This document shows, piece after piece, positions 8,014-16,930 of a stretch of 64,000 nt of DNA (its first letter is position 1; each line of letters opens with the position of its first letter). The position numbers and the translations under genes are program-made. Where the stretch lies: positions 186,001 to 250,000 of the forward strand of contig WYAX01000020.1 of assembly GCA_011525625.1 (NCBI GenBank). The letters run 5' to 3'. This DNA is from Nitrospira defluvii (GTDB lineage: Bacteria; Nitrospirota; Nitrospiria; Nitrospirales; Nitrospiraceae). The notes beneath the pieces are model-generated. The model did not search any database. It was given only the letters and a program-made list of their open reading frames with translations, and was not told the DNA's origin.

Positions 8014-8382
8014 ATGCCGGTGCCCAGCAAGGGAGAAAAGGAAGCCGCCGTCCGGACGGCGATCATCAAGTTTGAGCAGGAATTCCTCGGACGAGGTCCG
8101 GACGAGGTCCGGGTGTTCATTGTGCGCGACATGCTGGTCGTGCGCTTGAAGGGGGTCCTGACGCCGGCCGAACGCCAATTGGCCAAGACCGCAGAAGGCG
8201 TCGATATGGTGAAACGGTTGCGTCAGAATCTCATTGCCCAGGGCCGGGAGCGTCTCTGCGAACAGGTGACGGACCTCATCGGCGCAAAGATCACCGCCCT
8301 CTTTACCGACATTGATACCGTGGTCGGCGAACGGATTTTTGTCTTCACGTTGGAATTCGATTTGGAAGCCGCCTTTCGGTAA
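8014..8382 (+). CDS. DUF2294 family protein
   Basis: A 122-residue soluble protein with the features of DUF2294: FLGRGPDEVRVFIVRDMLVV, then LKGVLTPAERQLA, and a C-terminal half ending in a beta-strand-rich VFTLEFD. The molecular function of this family is not established. The start at 8014 is supported by GAGAAGGA and by the family's usual N-terminus. It diverges from the dab operon across a shared control region, so a link to carbon uptake is possible but unproven. Its stop overlaps the selO start (TAATG). Confidence 0.82.
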   Translation: MPVPSKGEKEAAVRTAIIKFEQEFLGRGPDEVRVFIVRDMLVVRLKGVLTPAERQLAKTAEGVDMVKRLRQNLIAQGRERLCEQVTDLIGAKITALFTDIDTVVGERIFVFTLEFDLEAAFR

Positions 8383-9863
8383 TGGTCATGACACGCCACA
8401 CGTTGGAAACGCTCCGCTTCGACAATCGTTATGCGCGGTTACCCGAGGCCTTTTATGCCAAGGTGAATCCGACCCCCTTCAGCAGCGCGCCGTTCCTGAT
8501 CAGTGCGAACGGAGCGGCGCTGGAGCTGCTCGACCTGGATCCTCGCGAGGCGATGCGACCGGAGTTTGCCGGGGTGTTCGGCGGCAGTCTGCTGGTGCCG
8601 GGGATGGAGCCGCTGGCCATGCTCTATTCCGGTCATCAATTCGGGGTGTATGTCCCCCAGCTCGGCGATGGCCGGGCGATTCTCCTGGGAGAAATCGTCA
8701 ACGGGCGCGGCGAGCGGTGGGATCTGCATTTGAAAGGTGCGGGCATGACCCCGTTTTCCCGCGACGGGGACGGGCGGTCGGTGTTGCGCTCGGCGATCCG
8801 TGAATATCTCTGCTGTGAAGCGATGCACGGACTCGGCATTCCGACGACGCGAGCCCTCTGTCTGGTCGGTAGCGACGACACGGTCTATCGCGAGCAGGTG
8901 GAAACCGGCGCGACCATCGTCCGTATGGCCCCGTCGCATGTGCGATTCGGGAGCTTCGAGATCTTCTATTACCGGAAGCAGCATGAGCATTTGCAGCGAT
9001 TGGCCGATTATGTGATCGAGTCGCATTTCTCTCACCTCGCGCCGGTGGCCGACAAATATCTCCGGTTCTTTGCCGAGGTGGTCGAGCGCACGGCCAGACT
9101 GATCGCGCAGTGGCAGGCGGTCGGTTGGTCGCATGGTGTGTTGAATACCGACAACATGTCCATCTTAGGCCTGACACTCGACTACGGTCCCTACGGGTTC
9201 ATGGACGACTACGATCCCGGATTTATCTGCAATCACTCCGACTATAACGGGCGCTATGCCTTCAACCAGCAGCCCTATATCGGACTCTGGAACCTGAGTT
9301 GCCTCGCGCAAACCCTGCTGCCCTTTGTGCCCAAGGAAGACCTGAAGGCGGTGCTGGATGGTTACCAGGTCACCGTCGATCGCTATTATCGAGATCACAT
9401 GCGAATGAAGCTCGGCTTGCGAGAGGATCGCACGGAGGATGAGGCGCTGCTGCAAGAATTGAAGTCGCTCATGGTCGGCAGCCGGGTCGACTACACCATC
9501 TTCTGGCGCGAGCTCGGGACTTTTTCATCCGACCCTGCGGCGAAAAACGAACGGCTGCGGGAGCATTTCTTGAATCCGGATCGCTTCGATGCCTGGGCGG
9601 GGCAATATCGCGAACGGCTACGGAGTGAAGAGAGTCGGGATGACGAGCGACGAGCCGGCATGGATCGCGCCAATCCCAAATATGTCCTCCGTAACTATCT
9701 CGCCCAAGGGGCGATCGAAAAGGCTCAGCAGAAAGACTATGCCGAGATCGACCGGCTCTTGAACCTGCTTCGCGATCCGTATACCGACCACCCCGGCATG
9801 GATTCCTACGCGGCCGCCCCGCCGAACTGGGGCAAACACCTCAGCGTGAGCTGTTCGTCGTAG
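8382..9863 (+). CDS. selO: Protein adenylyltransferase SelO (YdiU family)
   Basis: A 493-residue pseudokinase-fold enzyme that transfers AMP from ATP to protein Ser/Thr/Tyr residues and is linked to redox stress responses. Family landmarks are YSGHQFG and LGDGRAILLGE in the nucleotide site, LHLKGAGMTPFSRDGDGR, HGVLNTDNMSI with the catalytic Asp, and DYGPYGFMDDY. The C-terminus ends LSVSCSS, where eukaryotic homologues carry selenocysteine; here it is an ordinary Cys. The length matches the E. coli protein closely. The start at 8382 overlaps the previous stop; an ATG at 8388 is an alternative. Confidence 0.95.
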   Translation: MVMTRHTLETLRFDNRYARLPEAFYAKVNPTPFSSAPFLISANGAALELLDLDPREAMRPEFAGVFGGSLLVPGMEPLAMLYSGHQFGVYVPQLGDGRAILLGEIVNGRGERWDLHLKGAGMTPFSRDGDGRSVLRSAIREYLCCEAMHGLGIPTTRALCLVGSDDTVYREQVETGATIVRMAPSHVRFGSFEIFYYRKQHEHLQRLADYVIESHFSHLAPVADKYLRFFAEVVERTARLIAQWQAVGWSHGVLNTDNMSILGLTLDYGPYGFMDDYDPGFICNHSDYNGRYAFNQQPYIGLWNLSCLAQTLLPFVPKEDLKAVLDGYQVTVDRYYRDHMRMKLGLREDRTEDEALLQELKSLMVGSRVDYTIFWRELGTFSSDPAAKNERLREHFLNPDRFDAWAGQYRERLRSEESRDDERRAGMDRANPKYVLRNYLAQGAIEKAQQKDYAEIDRLLNLLRDPYTDHPGMDSYAAAPPNWGKHLSVSCSS

Positions 9864-10090
9864 CCACCGACCTCTGTCCGCTGTCCCCGACAACACGTTC
9901 GCGGTATCCGATTGGATACGGCGATGTATCCTCGCCGATACGACAACTCTCCATCTCGTCTCACCTGAGACGTGCCACGCGCCGATTCTCCAGTCCATCG
10001 AGCGTCTACGTAGTTGGCACGAGAGATGCTGCCGTACGTAGAGTCGGCAAGACGGCCTCAGCCTTGAGCCACTGAAGCAAAGGATTGCGC
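9864..10090. other. Intergenic region with short inverted repeats
   Basis: The gap after selO contains GTATCC-GATT-GGATAC, then CGGCGA and TCGCCG flanking GTATCC. None is followed by a T-tract, so they are not classical terminators. No gene is seen. Confidence 0.35.
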
Positions 10091-13000
10091 ATGGCCTTCA
10101 AGGGAGACGATTCCACCCTATCCTTGGCCACGACGGTCACCCTCGCCCTCGCCGTGGCCGCCATGGTGCTCACCAAGAACCCGCTACAGAGTTCGCGGCC
10201 CCCGGGCATGGGCACGGGACTTCAGCAAGTGACAGGCGAATTGTCGGTCCGTGCCAGGTTGTGGGAAGACCCCTTCGCGGCCGTCGAGAAGGCCGTCGAA
10301 GCTCAACGCCAGATCTCGGTCCAGGTCATGGCAGACGACAAGAAGATTGGCCTGGTGACCGCGAGGGTCGCCCCATCGTTGCAGGGCAGCGACGGCTTGG
10401 AGAGCCTGCAGCGCAGGATTACAGAGACCGGTCGCACATCACTCTTGCTGTTGGTCGTCATGACTCAAGGCGGATCGTCGGTTGATGACAGCGAGGTGCG
10501 CATTCGGGACCGCTATGCGGTCGGTGCCGCGCTGGAGGTCGGCTGTTTCGTCGCCGACAAGAGCGAGTCGCTGTCGTATTTCACGTGGGAGTTTTCGGCA
10601 TCAGTTCAGATCACACCCGCGAATCAGTCGACTCGGACGGGCAACAAATTGTTATCCTCCAAGATCGACGAGATACTCCCATCTCAATACACACCCTATG
10701 AATGGTACAGCCGAAACACGTTCAGTACCTGCGGTGGGGACAACCATTCCTTCCGTCGGGTATTGGTCCTGTGGGTGAAGTCGCCGGAGTCCGACCATAG
10801 AATCCTCGCCCGTCTCGATGCCTTGCTGAAAAAGGTCCACCCGCGTGAGTGGGGTGAAGGCGAGAGTCTGCGGGTAAAACTCCTGGGACCCCGTAGTTCG
10901 TCGGAGTTTCGAAGTATTATCGAGGAAATCGAGGCGGGCCTGTCCAGCAACCCACATGCTCAGTATAGATGGCGTGCAGCAGATGACCGAGTAGAAGTCT
11001 ATTCCCCCTGGGCTACCGCAATGCCACAGCTCCTCGCCTATGGGCTCAAGGCGTTGAACAGGCAGATCTGCCGCTCCACTCTCGACAACCAGCAGGTGCA
11101 TGAGCAATTGCTGCGTGCGGCTTGTCTTATCCCTTCCTATAGTGTCACCAGCGACAACGTGCTCTTCACATCCCTTCTCGATGAACTTGAGAGGAGACAG
11201 GTCAAGGTCGGGAAAGATCGAATGGTGTTAATAGGGGAATGGGATTCGTTCTACGCCAGGGCTCTACCGTTGACCTTCACCGCCGCCGCCTGTCGGCACG
11301 CGACCAAAAAGTGGAACGAGTTGCTGAAAATCACATGTCATGACATCCAAGCAGGGATCGAGAACCAGCTCAATGCGACGTTGTCGCCTAAAGATCTCAA
11401 TATTGTGCAATACAGCTACCTGAGTGGTCTGGACGGCGAAACTGCGGAGGATCAAGCCAAACGAACCAAGGCCAAAGAGGACGACAAAGCGAAGGATCGG
11501 GACAAGGGGGAACATAAGGGCCCGTTCCGCGACATTGCGTCGTACGAGCGGCCGGAGGGTCAGGCGCAACTGGATTACGTGCGCCGTTTGGTGTCGCGCA
11601 TCAAGGCCGAACGCGAGAACGATAAGGTCAAAGCCATCGGAATCCTCGGGCGAGACCCCTATGACGCGCTGTTGATCCTCCAAGCCGTGCGGGAAGAATT
11701 TCCAACCGCCCTGTTCTTTGCAACGGATCTGGACGCACGATACTTTCATGCGGACGAGCAGAAGTGGACGCGCAACCTCATCGTGGCCTCCCAATTCGGG
11801 CTCCAGCTGGCGCCCTCGCTGCAACAGAGCATTCCGCCGTTCCGCAGCTCGCTCCAAACCTCCACGTTCTTTGCGGTGCTGCAGGCGATCGGTCGAGTCA
11901 GGATAGAGGAATCGGGGCAAACGCCGAAGTTCATCCTGTCCGGCTGGGGCGCCAAGCATGAGTTTGCGACGCAGATTCCGCCTAAGCTCTTCGAAATCGG
12001 CCGCCATGGCGCGGTGGATCTCAGCCCCGATTGGCCGGGGACTGGATTGCGGACGGTCCACCCGGATCGAACGGATGTCGATCCGAGCACAGGGAGATTT
12101 CATGTGCCGCCGGACTTGGGGCTGCTCTGGATTGTCGGCCTGACCCTCGGCTTTTTGGCGCTCTGGAGCTACGGGCGATTGTGGAATTGGATGACGGTAC
12201 GGGACGAACCGGACCCGACCAAGCGTCGCCTTGAATGGATCTCGCGGTCGGCCTGGCTGTCCATTCCTGTCGTTATGATGTCGGCGTTCGTCTGTCAGAT
12301 CGTCCATCTCCAAACGTATGCCGAAGAGGAGCCTGTTTCCTGGTCCGACGGCGTGAGCATTTGGCCGACGGAAGCGCTGCGGTTGGCCGCCATAAGCCTG
12401 TGCCTGGTGTTTCTCTTCAAGGCCCGTGCCGATTCCGCTCGCAACATCGATGAGCTCACGCAGTCCTTTTTCCCCGATCTGCCGCGTCAGTTTCTAAAGA
12501 GTGGATGGCGGGACGCACTGAAGGGATTCTGGAGCGACCTGAATTGGATGTTTCACGGCTCCCAGCGGGACTATCCGGGCGACGTGAAAGATCTCTGGAT
12601 GCGCTACTGCCGCGCCCACAGGGTGCTCCCACGCGCGGGGCGAATTGCGCTCGGATTAATGATCTACGTTCTCCTTCTCCTGCCGTTGATGCTGGTCATG
12701 AACGGCGGTGAAATCCCCCTCTCCGTGCCCTGTCGAGGTACGTTCAGCTGCGCCATCGACGCAGTCGCACTCAAGGCGAGCGTCTTGTCATTCCTCATTT
12801 TGAATCTGGCCTTGTTGGATGCGGTAATCCTTTGCACGAAATGGATTCACGAGCTGCCATCCGCTCTCACTGAGAAGCCTCCGATGTGGAAGATCCGCCT
12901 GATGGTCGAGCGGAGTACAGTGGTGAATCGACGTGTTCTCCATCCCTTCCTGGTGCTGTTTCTGTTGATCGCCGCGAGGAACCACTACTTCGACAATTGG

Positions 13001-13324
13001 GACTTCCCACCCGTGCTGATCCTGGCTCTCACGGTCAACAGCCTAGTAGCCATCACCAGTGCCAGCCTGCTCTATCTGGCGGCGATCGGGGCTAAACGGC
13101 GCATTCTCGCCTCCCTGCAGCAACAACTCGACCAGGAGGCTCCGTCAGCCGATCAGACAGGCGCTGCCGATCAGCGTTCATTGCAGGAAGCACTCCGCCA
13201 GATCATCACCGACATCGACAGCGTGCAACAGGGGGCGTTTGTCCCCTTCTATCAGCAGCCGATGGTGCAGGCGACCTTGGTTGCTGCCCTCGCCTTCCTG
13301 CAGTACTGGTATCTCGGCCAGTAA
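10091..13324 (+). CDS. Large membrane protein of unknown function, 1077 aa
   Basis: The N-terminus has one membrane segment or uncleaved signal (about residues 10-28). A large soluble region of about 650 residues follows, probably periplasmic. The C-terminal third carries about eight hydrophobic segments, starting at LGLLWIVGLTLGFLALW. Within the soluble part, around residues 500-640, a run such as VKAIGILGRDPYDALLILQ and later ALFFATDLDARYF looks like a Rossmann-type ligand-binding fold. A charged linker with alternating Lys/Asp lies before it. I do not recognise the family. The ATG at 10091 is preferred over a TTG two codons earlier, with AAAGG upstream. It stands alone between selO and the hydrolase genes. 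Confidence 0.8.
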   Translation: MAFKGDDSTLSLATTVTLALAVAAMVLTKNPLQSSRPPGMGTGLQQVTGELSVRARLWEDPFAAVEKAVEAQRQISVQVMADDKKIGLVTARVAPSLQGSDGLESLQRRITETGRTSLLLLVVMTQGGSSVDDSEVRIRDRYAVGAALEVGCFVADKSESLSYFTWEFSASVQITPANQSTRTGNKLLSSKIDEILPSQYTPYEWYSRNTFSTCGGDNHSFRRVLVLWVKSPESDHRILARLDALLKKVHPREWGEGESLRVKLLGPRSSSEFRSIIEEIEAGLSSNPHAQYRWRAADDRVEVYSPWATAMPQLLAYGLKALNRQICRSTLDNQQVHEQLLRAACLIPSYSVTSDNVLFTSLLDELERRQVKVGKDRMVLIGEWDSFYARALPLTFTAAACRHATKKWNELLKITCHDIQAGIENQLNATLSPKDLNIVQYSYLSGLDGETAEDQAKRTKAKEDDKAKDRDKGEHKGPFRDIASYERPEGQAQLDYVRRLVSRIKAERENDKVKAIGILGRDPYDALLILQAVREEFPTALFFATDLDARYFHADEQKWTRNLIVASQFGLQLAPSLQQSIPPFRSSLQTSTFFAVLQAIGRVRIEESGQTPKFILSGWGAKHEFATQIPPKLFEIGRHGAVDLSPDWPGTGLRTVHPDRTDVDPSTGRFHVPPDLGLLWIVGLTLGFLALWSYGRLWNWMTVRDEPDPTKRRLEWISRSAWLSIPVVMMSAFVCQIVHLQTYAEEEPVSWSDGVSIWPTEALRLAAISLCLVFLFKARADSARNIDELTQSFFPDLPRQFLKSGWRDALKGFWSDLNWMFHGSQRDYPGDVKDLWMRYCRAHRVLPRAGRIALGLMIYVLLLLPLMLVMNGGEIPLSVPCRGTFSCAIDAVALKASVLSFLILNLALLDAVILCTKWIHELPSALTEKPPMWKIRLMVERSTVVNRRVLHPFLVLFLLIAARNHYFDNWDFPPVLILALTVNSLVAITSASLLYLAAIGAKRRILASLQQQLDQEAPSADQTGAADQRSLQEALRQIITDIDSVQQGAFVPFYQQPMVQATLVAALAFLQYWYLGQ

Positions 13325-13413
13325 TCCCATTACACTGGGGAGCATGATGGACTGTCAGACTATCCTCCTGGGTTTCGACCCGAGGACCGGTCGGAAGAAG
13401 GAGTGCTAGCGAC

Positions 13414-14127
13414 ATGCGCCTTGAAAAAGTGGGCGGTCTCACAGTTCGCCTGACCGGCGGGATCGACGGCAAGGGCGGGGGCAATGGCCCGCTGGTGGTG
13501 CTGCTCCATGGATTCGGCGCGCCGGGTGATGACTTGGTGCCGCTCAGCGAATATCTGGACGCGCCGGCGGGCACGCGATTTCTTTTTCCTGAAGCACCGA
13601 TTCAGATCCCGATGGGCTTCGGGGATTCGCGTGCCTGGTGGATGATCGATATGGCCCGCATTCAGGCCGATCGAGCGGCGGGCAAGGTTCGGGACATGTC
13701 CGGCGAAATCCCGCGCGGACTGCCAGAAGCGCGGGATCGTGTGAGGGCCTTGTTGGAGGATGTGCACAAGAAGCTAGGGGCTGATCCGTCCCAGACCGTG
13801 CTGGGCGGATTTTCGCAAGGCGCGATGTTATCCTGCGATGCGCTTCTCCACAGCACACAGCCCTATGCCGGACTCATTCAACTGTCGGGCACGCTGGTCG
13901 CCAGGCAGGAATGGGCGCCGCTGCTGACAAAGCGGAAGGGGCTGCCGCTCTTTCAAAGCCATGGCACTCAAGACCCGATCCTGCCCTATGCGATGGCCGA
14001 GCGGTTGCGCGATGAATTTCTTCAGGCCGGCGTGACGGTCGAGTGGCAGCCGTTCCGGGGCGGCCATGAAATCCCGGAGCCGGTCTTGCGAAAGCTGGGT
14101 AGCTTTCTCGTGAAAGTCCTACGGTAG
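13414..14127 (+). CDS. Alpha/beta hydrolase, phospholipase/carboxylesterase type
   Basis: A 237-residue cytoplasmic serine hydrolase of the small esterase family (LYPLA/YpfH-like). It shows the oxyanion segment LLHGFGAPGDD, the nucleophile elbow GGFSQGAM (Ser at about residue 135), an Asp in HGTQDPILPY and the C-terminal His in FRGGHEIP. These complete a Ser-Asp-His triad. The start at 13414 is backed by AAGGAG ten bases upstream. The next hydrolase gene begins four bases after its stop, suggesting one operon. The natural substrate cannot be read from the sequence. Confidence 0.88.
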   Translation: MRLEKVGGLTVRLTGGIDGKGGGNGPLVVLLHGFGAPGDDLVPLSEYLDAPAGTRFLFPEAPIQIPMGFGDSRAWWMIDMARIQADRAAGKVRDMSGEIPRGLPEARDRVRALLEDVHKKLGADPSQTVLGGFSQGAMLSCDALLHSTQPYAGLIQLSGTLVARQEWAPLLTKRKGLPLFQSHGTQDPILPYAMAERLRDEFLQAGVTVEWQPFRGGHEIPEPVLRKLGSFLVKVLR

Positions 14128-14131
14128 GAGC

Positions 14132-14881
14132 ATGATGGATCCGTTCACACTCACCTGTGCGGATGGGACGACCCTGCGCGGCGATAGAGCGATCGGCAAG
14201 GATCGTCAATGCCTCTTCATCACCGGGTTTCTCTCGAAGCGTTGGGGGAATAAGAGTAAGGCCCTGGCGCAATGGTGTCAGGACCGGGGCTGGGGCTTCT
14301 GTTGTTTCGATTTTCGCGGCTGGGGCGACTCCGGAGGCAACTGGGGCCAGTATCGGCTGCTTCAATGGCTGGAAGATGCGGAGGCCGTGACGAATCTGCT
14401 GGCGGCTGGTCCGCCGGTGACGATTGTCGGCAATTCGCTGGGCGGCTGGTTGGCCTGGTTGGTTGCACAAGAGCTGGTGGCCGTTGAGGAACTGATTCTC
14501 ATTGCCCCGGCTTTCAATATGATGGACCTAAGGGCGGCGCAAATCTCCGCTGAGCGGCGCGAACAGTGGCAATCGGCTGGCTCCATGCCCTGGGATGACG
14601 AACCTTTGCATCGAGAGGCGCCGATTCCCTGGCATTGGGTGGAAGACAGCCAGACGCTCTGGCGCCGTCGCTTCACCATGCCGCGCCGTGTGAAGACGAC
14701 CATTCTGCACGGCTTGCAGGATACGGTGATCAACCCGGAAGGCAGTTGGGCCTTTGTGCAGCATGTGCTGTCGCAGGATCCGGAGTTCCCGATCGAACTG
14801 CTGCTGAAAACCGGCGATCATCGGCTGAGCGGCCCGGAACACGTTGAGACGATACGGCGACTGGTGTGTCGAGGATCCTGA
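14132..14881 (+). CDS. Alpha/beta hydrolase
   Basis: A 249-residue alpha/beta hydrolase with nucleophile elbow GNSLGGW (Ser at about residue 99), an acid in HGLQDTVIN and a catalytic His in GDHRLSG. FDFRGWGDSGGNWG lies before the elbow, as in many esterase and lipase-like family members. There is no signal peptide, so it is probably cytoplasmic. It follows the previous hydrolase gene by four bases (TAGGAGC serves as both stop and ribosome binding site). The two proteins are different subfamilies, not a recent duplication. The substrate is unknown. Confidence 0.85.
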   Translation: MMDPFTLTCADGTTLRGDRAIGKDRQCLFITGFLSKRWGNKSKALAQWCQDRGWGFCCFDFRGWGDSGGNWGQYRLLQWLEDAEAVTNLLAAGPPVTIVGNSLGGWLAWLVAQELVAVEELILIAPAFNMMDLRAAQISAERREQWQSAGSMPWDDEPLHREAPIPWHWVEDSQTLWRRRFTMPRRVKTTILHGLQDTVINPEGSWAFVQHVLSQDPEFPIELLLKTGDHRLSGPEHVETIRRLVCRGS

Positions 14882-15087
14882 GGCGCAGTTCTGACCGTCG
14901 TTCCGTGCAGCTTCGCTTCTCTGTGACAGGTTCATTCCGTCATCAGCGTTCTTCCCACTGTGCCTACACAGTTTCCAGAAACTTCTGTTCACCAGATCCG
15001 GCTCACGTAAAATAATAATGGTTGTTGAATACTTTCTCTTCGGAAAGTTTCACTGCGCGGCCCACGTCACTAGCAACATCTTCATTC

Positions 15088-15948
15088 ATGAACCTTGTAT
15101 GCAGCTGCCTGGCCCGATTCGTGTTGATCTTCATATTTCTCACTGCTCCGCTCTCAGGATGTACGACGTTCGACGGCCTCAAACGGATAAGACATCTTCC
15201 GAAGGCTGCTGAGACGATCAACTACGACCCAAAGAACCCGGACGTTTTCTATGACCAGTCGGTACGGGCGTATCGGCGTATGTCCAAGCACCAGCAGAAT
15301 GGTCAGCAACAATTGGAGGCCGTTGTCAGGGATACCCTCGGGAAAAAGATCCGGCAGGAAGAGGAGCTATTGGCGTTAAGCGACACGGGGTTGTCGAGAA
15401 CGTTCGGGCCTAGCCGAACGGCTGTCATGGGAGGTGGATTGTTACTTGGGGTGGGCATCTTTGTCGCACAGATCATATTGTTCTTTCCATGCGCCCTCGC
15501 GTTAGGAGTCGTGGGAGAGGTTCTTGGAATACCGGCTTTGCCGGTATCGTCTCACCTGGAAACCGTCTATCTCGAAGAAGCCCAGCAAGCGTATGACAGA
15601 GGCCGGGAACAACTGGCTGCTGGTTCTCCGGAGTCAGCCCTCGCCAGTTGGGACCATGCGGAACAATTGATCCCTTCACTTCAGGCACTGTCCGATATGA
15701 ATTACTGGCGTGGCCAGGCATTTGATTCGTTGAACGAGCCTCGACCCGCGCTGCTTGCCTACTCGACGTTTCTTGACTATTCGGAATCTTCCCTTCCGTC
15801 GTATTTCAAAGCAAATTTTGCTGATGATCCGACATGGGAGCGGAAAGCGGATCATGCAGAATCCAGGATGGCTGACCTGAGCAGGCGATTAGCGCGGAAC
15901 GGTGCATTGGTGACGTTCTCGTCTGAACAGCCGGAGGAACGTCCATGA
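15088..15948 (+). CDS. TPR-type lipoprotein, first of a tandem pair
   Basis: A 286-residue lipoprotein with signal peptide and lipobox LSGC near residue 25. The mature part contains a region with DPKNPDVFYDQSVRAYRR, a hydrophobic hairpin (about residues 115-145), then a TPR-like segment in which a helix with AL..WD.AEQL.P is followed by SDMNYWRGQAFDSL. The frame is open back to 15022, but the ATG at 15088 gives the proper lipoprotein signal. The last four bases overlap the next gene (ATGA), which encodes a clear paralogue. Function unknown; probably envelope. Confidence 0.8.
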   Translation: MNLVCSCLARFVLIFIFLTAPLSGCTTFDGLKRIRHLPKAAETINYDPKNPDVFYDQSVRAYRRMSKHQQNGQQQLEAVVRDTLGKKIRQEEELLALSDTGLSRTFGPSRTAVMGGGLLLGVGIFVAQIILFFPCALALGVVGEVLGIPALPVSSHLETVYLEEAQQAYDRGREQLAAGSPESALASWDHAEQLIPSLQALSDMNYWRGQAFDSLNEPRPALLAYSTFLDYSESSLPSYFKANFADDPTWERKADHAESRMADLSRRLARNGALVTFSSEQPEERP

Positions 15949-16736
15949 CCGATGCGATGGGCGTGCGGACGGACAGGATGGCACAAGTGGTGAAGGAAGG
16001 ACAAAGGCTTTGTCGAGTCGGCCTGTGCTTATTGCTTTCAGGTTGTACGTCTCTTCCAGGATTCTCTGAGCTCAAACAGTTACCTGGATTCATGGATACG
16101 CCTCCTCAAGAGGAGATACAGTATGACAAGACGGTCTTGGCTTATCGGGTCGGAGGAACAGACGCTTCCAAGGGGTCGGTCTTGCGTAATGCGGTGGGAA
16201 AGAAAATCCAGACTGCGCAGGAGTTAAAAAGGTTTACCTCGAGTGTCAATCGCGAGATCGTGGGGGTGGCCACAAGATACACCGCCTACACTCTTGCCGG
16301 TCTGTATACTCCATACAATGTTGCAACCAAAGTGTTTTATATCGTGCCGACGGTTCCATTGTTCGTAGCAGGCACGGTCCTCAAGTCGGCCAGAGAAGAA
16401 GCTGTAGAGACAGCATACGGATCGGGACGAACTCATTTCATGCGCGGAGAGTTGAAGGAAGCGTTAGCCGATTGGAGCCGGGCCATTGCGCTGGAACCGG
16501 AACTTCGAGCAATATCAGACTTGGACTATTGGCGAGGTCGTGCCTTCCAAGAGGACGGGAAAGTCACCGAAGCAGTGATTGCGTATCAGCTTTTTCTCAG
16601 TTATTCAGAAAGAACGCGACCGGATTTTTTTACTAAAAAGTTTCCTGCCGATATGAGGTGGGAAGAGGAATCAGCCGACATAGAGCGGCGCTTATCTGAA
16701 GTTCAAAACTCTTCGAACGGGAAAGTTGGCATGTAA
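15945..16736 (+). CDS. TPR-type lipoprotein, second of a tandem pair
   Basis: A 263-residue paralogue of the preceding gene. It shares the LSGCTS lipobox, the Y-D-x-(S/T)-V-x-AYR motif, GKKI, the central hydrophobic hairpin, a TPR-like helix pair (ALADWSRAIALEPEL, then SDLDYWRGRAF) and an AY..FL.YSE segment near the C-terminus. The lipobox lies about 35 residues in, so translation may begin later, for instance at the second or third Met. Overlap with the first gene (ATGA) indicates coupled translation. The pair likely arose by tandem duplication and then diverged. Confidence 0.78.
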   Translation: MTDAMGVRTDRMAQVVKEGQRLCRVGLCLLLSGCTSLPGFSELKQLPGFMDTPPQEEIQYDKTVLAYRVGGTDASKGSVLRNAVGKKIQTAQELKRFTSSVNREIVGVATRYTAYTLAGLYTPYNVATKVFYIVPTVPLFVAGTVLKSAREEAVETAYGSGRTHFMRGELKEALADWSRAIALEPELRAISDLDYWRGRAFQEDGKVTEAVIAYQLFLSYSERTRPDFFTKKFPADMRWEEESADIERRLSEVQNSSNGKVGM

Positions 16737-16738
16737 GC

Positions 16739-16906
16739 ATGCTGGTCTTAATTCATAAAGAATGCGGCGGTCCGGCGTTGGAGGAATCTCCTGTCGGAGA
16801 AGTGTGCGCCGTTCCAGTCGACCGGTTTCCGTTTGCCTGTTTCACCTGTCTGGAAGAAATCGTCGACGAAACGGAATTGCGGCTTGCAGAAGATTTGGGC
16901 ATCTGA
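16739..16906 (+). CDS. Small Cys-rich, probably metal-binding protein, 55 aa
   Basis: This frame begins MLVLIHKECGGPALEE and ends LRLAEDLGI. It carries HKEC, a lone Cys in EVCAV and a CFTC pair, which together could form one zinc site. It lies immediately after the lipoprotein gene (ATG three bases after TAA) and 24 bases before the HugZ-like gene. No clear Shine-Dalgarno sequence is present, so translation may be coupled to the upstream gene. The protein-like composition and exact fit between genes support it. Function unknown. Confidence 0.6.
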   Translation: MLVLIHKECGGPALEESPVGEVCAVPVDRFPFACFTCLEEIVDETELRLAEDLGI

Positions 16907-16930
16907 CTAATTTCGAAAAGCGAGGAGCCA

